Of a stretch of DNA of 64,000 nucleotides, positions 38,120-49,401 are shown in pieces. Under the pieces are notes generated by a model that was not told the origin of the DNA, did not search any database, and saw only the letters and a program-made list of their open reading frames with translations. The DNA lies in the NCBI GenBank assembly GCA_947034885.2, contig OX344751.2, forward strand, positions 13,826,001 through 13,890,000. Reading direction: 5' to 3'. Position numbers and translations under genes: made by a program. Position 1 is the first letter of the stretch. Each line of letters opens with the position of its first letter. The DNA comes from Thuidium tamariscinum (taxonomy: Eukaryota > Streptophyta > Bryopsida > Hypnales > Thuidiaceae).

Positions 38120-38528
38120 AGGTAGAAGGCTCGAAAACAGTTTAGGCATTAAGAACCGCCCTATAACTGGTTGTAGAATGGACATGATGCAGTTTATAAA
38201 TTGACCTCACGAGTCATTGAATGAAGTGAAGGAAAAAGCATTCTTTATCGCAAGAGCCAATCATTGTCTTTGCTTTCCCCATTTTTCTTTAGAATTGCAA
38301 GTGAACAGTATATGAAGGACCTAGGAACATAAATAGGGACCTAGGACACATCTCCTTTGAAAATTCGTAAGTAATTCAATAATGTTTCAAAAAATATGAA
38401 ACCACTTGGGCTAGATTTTCCATCAATTTTTCTTGGTCTGAAAAATGAGCTAAAAATGTTCCCATGTAAAGAAATACTGTAAAAATGCAAACCAGCCCTT
38501 AGATGAGCGGTTTCTGAGCCTTCTACCT
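38120..38528. mobile_element. TA-flanked MITE (Tc1/mariner-like ends), copy 1
   Basis: Ends AGGTAGAAGGCTC and GAGCCTTCTACCT are perfectly inverted and flanked by TA at 38118-38119 and 38529-38530. Its right half is an inverted repeat of the sequence at 38712-38905. TA duplication suggests the Tc1/mariner superfamily; no transposase frame. Confidence 0.6.
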
Positions 38529-38630
38529 TACAATATTCTTTTGCAGCACTTATTGAGCCGTTCACAAAATTTTGAATGTCATAAAATACAATAATTAGCA
38601 ATGAAATCTCGTTTCATTTGTTTCAAAAAA

Positions 38631-38653
38631 ATAATAATAATAATAATAATAAT
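38631..38653 (+). repeat. (ATA)n microsatellite
   Basis: Seven perfect trinucleotide units directly after a CGTTTCATTTGTTTC dispersed-repeat end. Confidence 0.85.
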
Positions 38654-38711
38654 TGGAATTTTAAAAAAAAAACTATAATCGGAATTTTTGACAGTCTCTT
38701 GACATTGCTAT

Positions 38712-38905
38712 AAGGTAAGAGGCTCAAAAACCGCTCATTTAAGAGTTGATCTGCTTTTTTCATGTATTTCCTGAGATGGGAATATTTTTAGTGTATTTTT
38801 CAGTCAATGAGAAATAGATGAAGAATCTATTTAACACAAGTCATTTCATATTTTTTGAAGCATTTTTGAATACGTTATGAATTTTCAAACACAGTCTAGC
38901 ATAGG
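38712..38905 (+). repeat. half copy of the TA-flanked MITE
   Basis: It starts TAAGGTAAGAGGCTCAAAAA and is collinear with the reverse complement of 38340-38529 (shared CTGAAAAAT, CATATTTTTTGAA and ATGAATTTTCAAA words). The other terminus is missing. Confidence 0.6.
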
Positions 38906-39581
38906 GCCCTATTTGTGATCAGTAGGCCTTGCAACCCCATACATGCATAGTTTGAAAAAAATCTGGCTTGGTTCAAAAACTAGCATTGCAACATGTAAAA
39001 AGTAATAGAATTTGTTTCTAAATGCGTCTCTTTCTAAAACTGAAATGAATTCTTGAATAAATCATTATTTCAAATTTTTTAACACTTGGAAAAAGGTAGT
39101 TCATTAACCAATTCTTATTTTGAATATAATTAGTAGACACCTATCTACTTAGTTAGGAATGAACCCATTGAGACTCTGAAACCATCCATTCAATTAGTAA
39201 AAATCAAATCTTAGCATGCTTCAATGTAATCCTCAATTCATTTTCTCACAATCAACTATCCATTTTCACAGCCTCCTAGTGGTCAAGTATAAAAGCTTAC
39301 CCAATTTATGAGCCTTTTCCTATATTGTACAAATTCAACGAAACATGACAAATTTCAATTTCAAAATAACAAAATTTAATTTTTGGAGAATTATTCATTT
39401 AATTTTCATCATTTGTTTATAATAATCAGTCAAAAAAATATCAATTATCAATTTTCTAACTCAAAAGCTAAAATCATTCATATGCAAATCATTCATGTTA
39501 GAAAATATCATTTAGCAATTAAAAATATAATCTACAGAGTGTTCAATATTGTTGACATGCATGCAAAATTTTGTAAATTAA

Positions 39582-39822
39582 CCCTTGAGCGCCTAGAGCG
39601 AATTCATTGAAATCCAAACCTTTCCAAACTCATTCCACTCAAACTTTCTTCTAAGAAGAAATCCACATAAACCAACTGTACCAGTTGATAGTCAAGAGAG
39701 ACCTCAAGGTTTGGAGAAAAGGACACATCCTTTGACCGTACCATGCAAAAGATTATAATAGTCAAACAAGAAAGTTTTTCAAATTGGAAAGGCCAAATTT
39801 TGGTCTCTGGGGCGCTCATGGG
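39582..39822. mobile_element. TTAA-flanked short MITE, copy E
   Basis: TTAA at 39578-39581 and 39823-39826; ends CCCTTGAGCGCC and GGCGCTCATGGG. It is within one base of copy D in length and shares its interior. Non-coding. Confidence 0.7.
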
Positions 39823-40323
39823 TTAATAATTTTTGTGTTATTATTTGTTTTTTCAACTTGACCTTCTAATCAAAACCAATTTTGTACATTTTAATTATAA
39901 TGGTACTTGCCTCAAGTAGCCCTATTATAGTTGTGAAGATCTTAATTGCCATTAAAAAAAATTAAAATACCCTCCTAAACTTAATCTCTTATATTAATGC
40001 AAAAAATGTCACAATTTCATTCCTTGCAATCTCATTTACACAATTGTTCATTGATTAATTCTTGCTAAACCCTAATGACATCTAAACATCTTTGAAATGA
40101 AACCTTGAAGAAACCCTTTTGGATGTTGTTGCATTTATTGTGCAAGGTTTTATTAGGATGGGTTCATAGAAAAAATAACAATATTAAAGATTTGGTGTCT
40201 AGATTGTACTCATATCATAATTTATTTTGCTGAGATTGTTTGAAATCTACATCCTCTGTCCCATGGGCTCTTTTGATAGAAATTAGTTTTTCTTACAATA
40301 TCTTCATTGAGGAGATGAAGTAA

Positions 40324-41285
40324 CTCCTAAAGGACCAAGCACTATAAGAGAGAGCGGTGATTTAAGTATAAACCTAGTAGTATAGTCTTTTAAGTAACGA
40401 CCTTCAAATAAGGTTTTTAGTAAAATTTTACTTAAAAGACAATCTTTTAGTAAATTTTACTAAAAAACTTACTTAAAGGTCATTACTTATAGGACTATAC
40501 TTAAAAGATCCCTTTCTCTTGTAGGGAAGTGACCATTCAATATACATAAGAGATCTTAGGTGATTACATACAAAGTCAATTTTGGTTGGATGTTCATGAA
40601 ATTTTAACACAAGGTGTGAGCATCTACCCCCTTAGAGGGAATATAATTTTTTTTCCAATCTAGTAACTATTCTACCCTAAATTTTTTTTAATTTCATGCA
40701 ACATGAGTAAAACTCTTCCTCTACTTTTGAAATTTGTCAAGTATGTAATTTACATGATACAAGATGAAAATGTAAAAGAAAATACACTAATGTATAGTAT
40801 AGAAACCTCACTCTTGGAGGAGTTAAAGTCTAATGACCTTGTAGGGCATTAATAAAAAAAAATTTAAAAATTCCAACTTCAAATGTTGTAATCTTTCAAT
40901 CTAGTCCAAGTTTTTGAATTTTTTTCTACACAATCCCAAAGTAGTCTATCACAAATTTGTGCACTTGGATTTTCTTTTTAAAATTACTTTTTTCTCACTA
41001 CCCTAAGAAGGATGAGGGTGATTGCTCCCCTCACTCAACATTTCCAAGTCATTCTAGGGGTGCAAGTAAAAAAACAAACCCTAAATTATGCTTGATTAAT
41101 TAACCTTGTACATGCCTCTTGACTAATTTTGGACCTCTAGTTGCAAATATGAATTTGCAAATTTTATCATGTATGAAAAAAGAAATTCAGCGTTTTCTTG
41201 AGGGGTCAAACAAGGGGTCACCCTAGCCCTAAGAAGTGACAGTTTTTCAAAAATTTACCCAAAATGTGCATTGGTTCTTTAGGGA
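40324..41285. mobile_element. TTAA-family transposon, copy G, aged and carrying a nested CACTA MITE
   Basis: Ends CTCCTAAAGGACCA and TTGGTTCTTTAGGGA are mutated family ends, and the outer tetranucleotides have decayed to GTAA and TTAT. The interior aligns with copy B once the CACTA element at 40340-40526 is removed. The G copy is therefore older than that CACTA insertion. Confidence 0.65.
40340..40526. mobile_element. CACTA MITE, 187 bp, TSD AAG
   Basis: It starts CACTATAAGAGAGAG and ends CTTTCTCTTGTAGGG, with AAG on both sides (40337-40339, 40527-40529). The interior is a long palindrome of AAGT/ACTT words (AGTAAAATTTTACTTAAAAG…). CACTA ends plus a 3-bp duplication indicate the CMC/EnSpm superfamily. 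Confidence 0.75.
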
Positions 41286-41379
41286 TTATGTGCCCTTTTG
41301 GAAACATTCATCACTCACCACCGATAAAGCTATTACGGGTTGAAGGATCAAATTTCAAAACTTGCTTCATTCCATTATT

Positions 41380-41611
41380 ACTAGGGTGGCCAGTGCCGTT
41401 GCCACGGTCTAATTTTTTTAATGTATAGAAACTTCAAAATTCAATAACTTTCATGCCGTAGGTTGGAACACCATGAATCAAAGCCCGTGCACCCCTCCTC
41501 GCCGAGGGCTTTCCGATGGTACTAAACACGCACCCCGGGGACTCATGGTCCAAGAGATCTCAACGTAACAAACAAACATCCAAACAAACAGTGTATCTTC
41601 ATAGGGGGATT
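41380..41611 (+). repeat. dispersed retroposon-like repeat, copy 3
   Basis: It runs from ACTAGGGTGGCCAGTGCCGT through a GGTTGGAACACCATGA motif and GAGATCTCAACGTAACA into a CAAA-rich tail and TATCTTCATAGGGGGATT. Near-identical to 51812-52074 apart from an internal deletion of about 30 bases after GCCACGGTC. Confidence 0.75.
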
Positions 41612-41989
41612 ATCATTTTTTATTTTTTATTTTTTGAACAATTGGGCAGCTTCATTCCATTATGACTTCTCAATATCATCAAAGGGTCACACCAAAATAC
41701 CAGAGGACCCTAGAATCAATCCGTAGTTGCCGCTTGTACTGTATCTCAAACATGCAAATTACGACAAACCTCCAAAGAATCTACCTGACTTGAGCTCAAC
41801 CAAACTGGGAATAATATAATTAGTGTTGCATTCAAACCTCTGGAAACTTGGAAATATCTCTCTGAGTAGAGTTACTGTATTTTTGTTCCCTTTTTGGAAA
41901 AAAATGCTTCATTTCTTTGCCAAAATCCCCCAAAAAAGAATGGTGTAACCTTAAGGCTCTATCATAGGTTACTTTATTGACCAATTAGA

Positions 41990-42900
41990 CTTTATATCTC
42001 TACTCCAACCAAACCTTAAGGTAGTTTGCTCTAAAAGCAACTACTTAAGATTTGATTAACATTCACATGGGCTTAGATGGGCAAAAAATTTTGACTTATT
42101 TTTTTAAAGAGAGTAACATTGATGTTACTTAGATTTAATAGAAGTGGTTTCATAATTTTTTGAGCAATATTGAATTAGTTTTGATTTTTTGAAGATGTTG
42201 GTTCTAGGCGCCTATCCTTGATTGTAGGTTTGACAAAATGCAAATACATCTAAAATGTAAAGAGAGATGGAGAAATTGAAAAGAAGCTTGCTAGCTTGCA
42301 ATGAAGTACAAGAGAGGGTTTTTAATGTGACCAATGGCAATTTTTAAGGTTTTAGATTTCTATATACTTTATGAAGAGGTTGTTGACTAGCCAAATCTTA
42401 TTTTAAATACATTAAAAATGTACACAAATTACAACTTTTTAAAATGGATTGCACTTAGATGGAAGAACCTAAAATTGTTAATATAAACAATTCAACATAG
42501 TTGTAGGCATTTTTTTCCTAAAAATAGTATTTTTGTAGTATTGGAGGATAAAAATCATGAATATTTAAAAGAATTAGATTTTTTAGATGCTCCATGTAAT
42601 TTCTATAATTTTTCAAAGTGCCTTCTCTTTAGATGAGTGAAATTGTCCTATAGGTGGAGTTAAATATGAAATTTGCAAAATTAGTAGTTAGTGGATCAAA
42701 GTTGAGTTTATGTCCTTCAAAAGAGTTAGTGAATTAGAATTAAGCATTTGGAAAATACATTAATCAAAGTCTTGTGGCACAATTAGGTGAGTCTAAGGCA
42801 CAAGAATGGAAACATGCGTATTAATGACTTACATGTTAATGGTTAAACCAATCCACATTACAACCCAAAAACATTATTGACACCCTCACTTCTTCATTAG
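41990..42900. repeat. diverged repeat related to 32.0-33.0 kb
   Basis: Shares blocks with 32047-33000, partly direct and partly inverted (see that entry). No gene seen. Confidence 0.4.
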
Positions 42901-43259
42901 CCCAATTATTGCCAATCATAGGTCCACTTAATCCTTGAAGGACGAACTGGTGGCCGCAGAAACCATCCATTTTGATACTATGTGACATCACCTACTTTGA
43001 AAGAGCCAAATATATGCATTGGAAGTCAAAGTGCTATAGAAGATCTTCCCTTCCCACCCTCAATACCGAGGATGAAAAGTTGCATTTCTGTCCTCGAAGG
43101 AAAGATTCTTTATCATTCAACGGACACCAAACATTTGCGGCGTTGTTCAAGGGTTAAAAATTATATCTTGTCTATTTTATCCCCAATTGTATGGTCCATT
43201 AGAGTAGACTACTATAACCATGTTGTGCCGTGTGATTGCGGTTGTAGATAAGATTTAGA

Positions 43260-43625
43260 AACTTAGATTCCGAAATCAGAGTCAATTCCATACAATATTT
43301 TTTGTCCTTTGGAAAGAGCCAACAAACAAACTTGGGAAATATCTTCTCCTCCAAATCCCTTCAGACAAGGAAAGTGAAACGAAGCTCCAGACACTCCACC
43401 GAACAACCTTGACGTCGTGTTCACGAACCTGAGACGTCGGATCAGAGATAGGATCTGTGGCTGAGATCTGCCACCTGCTCGTGTGGAAGACGTGAAAGGC
43501 GTGTATAAGAAGGCCACAGACCCCCGCCCTTTGAAGGTCTAAGCTTATTTCAGTGCGGTTAGTTGGCATTGCGTATTGCTTCCGTCGTCATATCTCTTTC
43601 GATTTTCTCCTCGCCGATCGTCACC
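43260..43625 (+). promoter_or_regulatory. metallothionein promoter and 5' leader with TATA box
   Basis: A CpG-containing block replaces the AT-rich background. TATAAGA at 43504-43510 lies 116 bases before the ATG, which puts transcription start near 43535 and gives a 5' leader of about 90 bases. The leader is T/C-rich and ends in the favourable start context CACCATGTC. Confidence 0.5.
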
Positions 43626-45547
43626 ATGTCGGGCTGCGGCAACGCCAACTGCAACTGCGGGGCAAACTGCCAGTGCGGCTCCGGCTGCTCGTAAGTCTTA
43701 CGTACTCTTTGTTCCTGTGCAATTGCTTCTGTAATTCAGTTCTTGTTTGGATATTTCGTGTAGAGATTGCGTTGGATTTTTTGGTTTGATCTTCGTGTCC
43801 GTCGAGAGGGTAGTATCGTAGAGGTTTCGATCGAGTTGCCGTTTGGAGAGGTCGAGCCTCATTAAATTTGAATTTCCTTTTGGTTTTGAGCTTCGCTTGC
43901 ATGAAGTGCGGGAGCGACTGTCAAAACATTTTGAAGCCTTCATGTCCACTGTTTTTCCTTCGTTCATGCACCTTGCTCATCACACATTGAGCCTCCACAT
44001 GTCCATGTCCACTCAGCTTGTGATGAAGCACTGTTGGACATTCCACTTCATGTATTGTAGAGCCAAGTGACAGTGCATGCTACTGGTAGGATTAGTCGGG
44101 AAGATGCAGTTCGATTATCTTGATTTTGTTGTAGGTTTGACAGAGAATTCTGAAGGTTAGTTTGGATATCCTCCCTGTTCTTTCTTAGTTTGTGAGGAGG
44201 AATTGATGATATGAGCGTCGATTGATGGAGCTTTTGGTTAGGTCCTTGTCGTCGGAGTGGTAATTGTATGCGCATATATTAATGGTAGTTGTAGTCTTTC
44301 CGTTAAGGTCCTCTTGTTTTCTAAGCGGACGTATATAGTGTTCGTCGTATTGTTAATACGCCGAAATTTTAAGAAATTTTCTCCTTCTGAGTTCATAGAG
44401 AATGTTTTAGATTTTAGAGCTCTGCCATCAATAACATAGCGAAATTTTGGCGTTCTGTAGCACGCGCACGATTTTAACGAATACGACTGTAGTCTGTATC
44501 GGTTTCTGGTGATTAATACCTGTAGGAGAGTTTTGTGCATGCTTTGAGAATTGTAACTGTCATCGTGATGCCGTTCGTGTGGCCTCGAGTGTGGTGATCG
44601 AGGGTGCAGTCTCGCTGAAAGTACGAGTCTGAAGATTCAGTTAGAATTAGTTTGCAACTCTTGTACAAGATGAAGTGAAGGTTCATTTGAAGTTTTGCCT
44701 TGGCGAGTAAGTTCAAACTGGTGCAGTCGGGCCGCTTTTCTCGAGTATTGCTTTCATCTGTTACCTTTAACATATTTCTAACCTCTCTGGATGAAATTGA
44801 CGCTGTATGTAAGACTTCAATCTTTTATTACAAAAGTAAAATAAGGAGCTTACGAAGGAATCGTGTTACTTTGGAATTGAGTTGTCACAAAGTTATGATG
44901 CTGAAATGCTAAACGCCTTCAGAACTAAGACAGATTTAGATTCTACGTGTAAAGAATTTTAGCGTTCGCTTTAAACTCATCCAATTGTTTTAAAAGTCTG
45001 AAATCGTGAGTCAAACATTAAATTCGTGAAAAAGCAAGAGATTGGCTCTTTCCAGGGTTCGTGTGGATCTGCACCGGTCCTAGCTAGTTTCTGGATTCGT
45101 GAGCAATTGCTGATGTTTGATAATTTTGTGAAGTGATATATTACCTGCAACCGGTTTGTTTGTTTGACGTGGTCTCGACTTACTGTAGAGGTTGAATTGA
45201 TTTTATTTGCTGATACCGGTTTTACATTATTTTTGTTAATGTTCGTTTTCTTCGTCCTCTTGAATTGTTTACATGTTATATATCTCTGACTTTCTGGATC
45301 TGATGCATGATTGCAGGTGCGGGAGGACCATGTCTGCACCATCTTTCGGTGGCCTCCGCAAGTGAGTAATTGCTGATGTTTGATTCAGATTCAGTTATTG
45401 TCTAGAACTTTGAAATTGATTTTCTTAGACTACGAAAGGGGTGTTTTTCCACTCACCTGTGTCTTGGGCATTGACAGCTACAATGCGGAGAACGACTGCA
45501 AGTGCGGACCGAACTGCAACTGCGTTGATTGCCAGTGCGACAAATGA
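43626..45547 (+). CDS. plant metallothionein, 59 aa, 3 exons
   Basis: Exons 43626-43690, 45317-45361 and 45478-45547 join in frame across GT...AG introns of 1626 and 116 bp, and end in TGA. Metallothioneins are cytosolic Cys thiolate proteins that buffer Cu and Zn and scavenge radicals. The protein has 13 Cys in two blocks: seven in residues 4-23 (C4, 9, 11, 15, 17, 21, 23; start MSGCGNANCNCG) and six in residues 44-57 (CKCGPNCNCVDCQC). They are separated by a Cys-free linker of 20 residues with an aromatic Phe and Tyr. The C-terminal block matches plant type 3 proteins well. The N-terminal block has the repeated CxC pattern of types 1 and 4 rather than the type 3 N-terminus, and the linker is short. 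Codon use is GC-rich. An AATAAG at 45681 may be the polyadenylation signal. Confidence 0.9.
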
Positions 45548-45680
45548 TTCCCGTCCATGGACATCTCCATTGTCACACGAGGGTGACAAGCGTGATTGTA
45601 CTTTGTGGATGATAGCACAGCTGTTTTGAAATGTTCGTTTGCTTCGTCTCTGGCTTTTGCAAGCGGGGTCAGATGCGTTC

Positions 45681-45686
45681 AATAAG
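45681..45686 (+). terminator. possible polyadenylation signal of the metallothionein gene
   Basis: AATAAG, a one-base variant of AATAAA, lies 134 bases after the stop codon, followed by T/G-rich sequence. Confidence 0.35.
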
Positions 45687-45699
45687 ACTTGTGAAATGA

Positions 45700-47890
45700 T
45701 TTGTGTGCGGCTCTGAAATGTTGTAGGATTGATCAGTTCAAGGAGTCCCTCCGTGATCTCAATGTGACTTCTTTGTCACACTTTTGTTTTGAGAAACCTT
45801 GGGCCTGTGCTGAAGCCTATACATTCAATATTTCTGGAATTTTGAGTTGTTCATCATTGTCTTAAGTTGCATCATCACTCAAAACATTGTCGTAGATCGG
45901 GGGCTGGATTGTTATATTCAAGTTCAATCGTCTTTTCAGATAAATTTGCTAAGAGTTTTAGAAGAATGACATGACATTTCAACAATTGAGGCGCTCCGAA
46001 AGGTGTCGATCATTTACTTGATATGGAAATACAGAGTATGACGTGTTTGTAAGGATATATGTCCCAAGAACCGACTCCATGAAATTTATATGATCCACAT
46101 GAATTTTCTGTAGTAAGAGTGGGAAGCTTGCAATGTCAAAAGAAATATCATAGAGACATACTTATTTAGTCACAAGGCACTTGTATAACTTCATGTATTT
46201 GCACCTACTTCATAAGCATTTGTCAATGTAATGTGCATAAATTTTTCATTTGTTCTCTTACCTTACAATAGCCACAAAGATCAAGATGTTGATTGTATGT
46301 GTAGTTATTTTTGGAATTTTTTGCAATTTGAAAGAATATAGATCCAAAATATTTGATGCATCACCAAGCAAAACTAATACAAAACACTACATAGTAGGAC
46401 TATTAGCTCAATAATCTAGTTTATGTTTGTCAATAGAGGGCATCAAGAGTAGTTTTTTCAAAGGAAAGTTGGAAACTCGATATTGGACTCTTCTAGAGGA
46501 AATCTTGCAAAGAGATTCTCAAGACCTTGGAGATTCTCAAAATCCAACCCTACACTTTCAAAGGCTCTACAACCTCCATCACAAAGTTGAATTTAATTTG
46601 AAAAAACCAATGAGCAATGTTCTTTGTAGAGCTAAGAACACGGAAAATATATATACAATGATTAATATAATTATATTATTTTGACAAATGTAAAATTGAA
46701 AGAAGATGAGAGGAAGAAAAACTAGCATCTATCTACCACCTATCTTATTTACATAGAAGAACTTTCAACAAACCTGAAATGCTTCCAATGAGGAGATGTG
46801 AGGGCCAATACAGAGTTATTGGAGTAATATATACTTTGAAATCTCATCTTCTCTTGAATTTTTAACTAAAGGAAGACAATCGAAGTCTTCTTGGTTGAAA
46901 GCATGAAGATGAAAAAGCTCAGGGACTCTCCAATCATTGGCCATGCACAATTTTTTCAACTTTGAAATTATTACCCACTTACTTGACATAGGTGTCAAGC
47001 TCTCTTCATTGGAAGAGTGATTGAAGAGTGAACCACGTGTGAAGTTCCGTCCAATGCTAAAAGTGGCTGTAGGCTCTGAATGACTCTGAATCACAGATGT
47101 TTGAAGCAGCTTTGTATTCGCATTTCATCATCTTGGTTGTTCGTGAGTTTTGCTTTATAATTCTGATTCCCCGAAGTCCAACTAGTTCACTCTGGACTTG
47201 CCAAACTGTCGGTTTCTGACAAGAAGAGAAAAGATTAAAATTGTAAGTGGTCCATTTTTGACTGACTTGTAGACCCCAAAAATCTGTGCAGAAAGCTCTC
47301 AAACCCTAGTAATCAATGCTTAATGCCGGAAATGGAAATATGTTTGAGCAGCTTCTTCAGGTGGCTGAAATTCAGAACACAAATTGCCAGCATCTAATTC
47401 ATTGATCCTTCAATAATCCTTCATTTGGATCCAAAAATTCGGAAATCCAGTTCATGGACTTACTAGGCGATGCTGAGATCCAGGAATCCTTCTTGAGCGT
47501 GCGCAATGATGTCAATCAAGTTTTTCTACTCAATATCATAATCCTCAGTAAGATTTGGGTAGAGTGCTGATCAGGAGAGACCAAGAGTATGTTCTTTGAA
47601 GAGAATGTACCAGAGATGCACATTTCAGTGTGTGTCACAAACGGACTCCACAGAGGGCATTAGCACGAATTTTGGTTTGGGGGAGTAATTTATTACTCAG
47701 AAGTGATACAAATCTGTTGTAAGGGAATATGTATCAACTGATATTCTTGCTTTTGCAATGGATGAAATTGCTCCAAAACCTTCAAAGAGTATCACTCCAT
47801 TCAGATAAGTAAACAAGTTTGATATCGTCCACAACACTTCATGTGTTCACAACCTCCCATTGAAGACATGATGAAAAGAGCTTCTTGACT
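45700..47890. other. no gene seen
   Basis: Transition from the metallothionein 3' flank to repeat DNA. Composition is fairly balanced at 46.8-47.6 kb and frames of 75-92 codons occur, but none shows motifs or splice signals. Confidence 0.4.
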
Positions 47891-47893
47891 CCT

Positions 47894-48222
47894 AAGGTAG
47901 GAGGTCCATAAAGCTCTTGGACTCTATAAAGCATCCTCTAATGCAGAGGTACATATTGCTTTCTCTCTACTTCAACAATGTATACATGATGTACAAATCA
48001 AGAGGAGTGGGCACTTTCAATGAGTGACCACTAAAAGTAATTTCAACTTCAAAAATTCAAAATGAATTCAACAAAGTTTCAAAAAATACAACTTGGGTTA
48101 GATGCCAATTCCATTTAATATTTCAACAGAAATTTACTTTAAAAAAAATGTCCAGAAGTTTAACCTCCCTGCACAAATTAATTTTCAGCTCTTAAATGGG
48201 TGCTTTATGAACCTCCTACTTT
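47894..48222. mobile_element. TA-flanked MITE, copy 2
   Basis: Left end AAGGTAGGAGGTCCATAAAG and right end CTTTATGAACCTCCTACTTT are inverted repeats of the 38.1 kb family. The left flank is TA and the right flank has decayed to TG. The interior shares AACTTGGGTTAGA and TTTCAAAAAATA words with the 38.3 kb copy. Confidence 0.55.
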
Positions 48223-48392
48223 GTTGAAGATGGCTTTCTACACTGGATGCCCCAGCTATGAAATGAAAAAATAAATCAGTTGTGCGGAAAGGCTGGGTCT
48301 AAGTCTGCATACTTTGGTTTTGATTTACTTCCTGAGATTTTGCTCTCTATGTGTATGTGCCTACTAGCCCTTTTTTTTTGCTTTTTGAGAAA

Positions 48393-48998
48393 GTGCCAAC
48401 ATGGCGATCATTTAAAATTTGGTGAAGCATTGTATTTCAACATTCATCCAACTTTTGCACTAAAAAATACTTTATAGTTATATTCATACACTTTATCATC
48501 TAAATTTGGCGATTTCATCCACGATTTTCATAAAAATGGTAAATTTCTGGCGAAAAAAGGTTACTTTTTTTGATACTTTTCTGGCGAAAAAAAGATTTTT
48601 TTTGAAATGGTGCTTTTTGGCACCATATCGCCCAAAAAAAAAGGCCTGGTGCCTACGTGAAGGATGTGTCTGCTCAGCTTTTAGGTTGCCGCCCCATCTA
48701 GACACCCACATTCGAAATGTTTGAATTGAAAGAAATTATTTGTCCAGCAGCCTTTTTTTTTGGCACCATGGGACCAGATTGCACCATTTCAAAATAAATG
48801 TCTTTTTTTTGCCAAATAAAAGTAATCTCTCTTGTCATAATTTTTCCAATTTTCTTTAAAATATAGTTGAAGGTGCCAAATTTGGATGAAAAAGTGTATG
48901 AATGTGATGGTAAAGTGTTTTTAAGTCCAAAAGATGAATGAAAGTAAAAATACAATGCCTCACCAAATTTGAAGTGATCACCATCTTTAGTTGCCTAA
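48393..48998. repeat. imperfect foldback element, arms about 280 bp
   Basis: The left arm (about 48393-48670) and right arm (about 48745-48998) are inverted. Paired words include AAATTTGGTGA / TCACCAAATTT, ATTGTATTT / AAATACAAT, GAAATGGTGC / GCACCATTTC and TTTTTGGCACCAT / ATGGTGCC-like. The loop is about 75 bases. No open frame or clear target duplication. Confidence 0.65.
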
Positions 48999-49059
48999 AA
49001 AAGTTTGGTCCCCACTTTCGAAGTCGTGTGACATAAGTATCTTGCAAAAAAGTTTGAGG

Positions 49060-49401
49060 CATAAGAGGATTTTTGGGCCCCCAGAAGACTGTTTCAGGGG
49101 TGTTCCCCAAAATTGTTCCCACTGCTGCAGACCAGCCCCCTGTTGGTCTGAATTTTTGAATTTTGAAAAAAAAAATTAAAATTTTTTTTCCAAGAAACTT
49201 CAGAATGTACTAAAGAGCAAAAAAATGATTTCAAAAAAATATTTTAAAAATATTTAATAATTAATTAAAATTAATCAAAAATTAGTATTTTCTGACGTGG
49301 CAGTCGCTCGACCACATCATCATCGCGTTCCCAGAGTTCCTAGTGCGTTCCCAACATTTGGGAACTCGCAATCTTGTAAACCACCTAGAAATCCTCTTAT
49401 G
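49060..49401. mobile_element. 'CATAAGAGG' foldback MITE, copy 3
   Basis: 342 bp from CATAAGAGGATTTTTGGG to CCTAGAAATCCTCTTATG, collinear with copy 2 (shared GAAGACTGTTTCAGGG, CAGACCAGC, TGACGTGGCAGTCG, CTCGACCACATCA). Confidence 0.75.

Noticed and set aside
43621..43967. - strand frames rich in Arg and Ser across metallothionein exon 1
   Set aside because: Antisense shadows of the Cys-rich exon and its intron.
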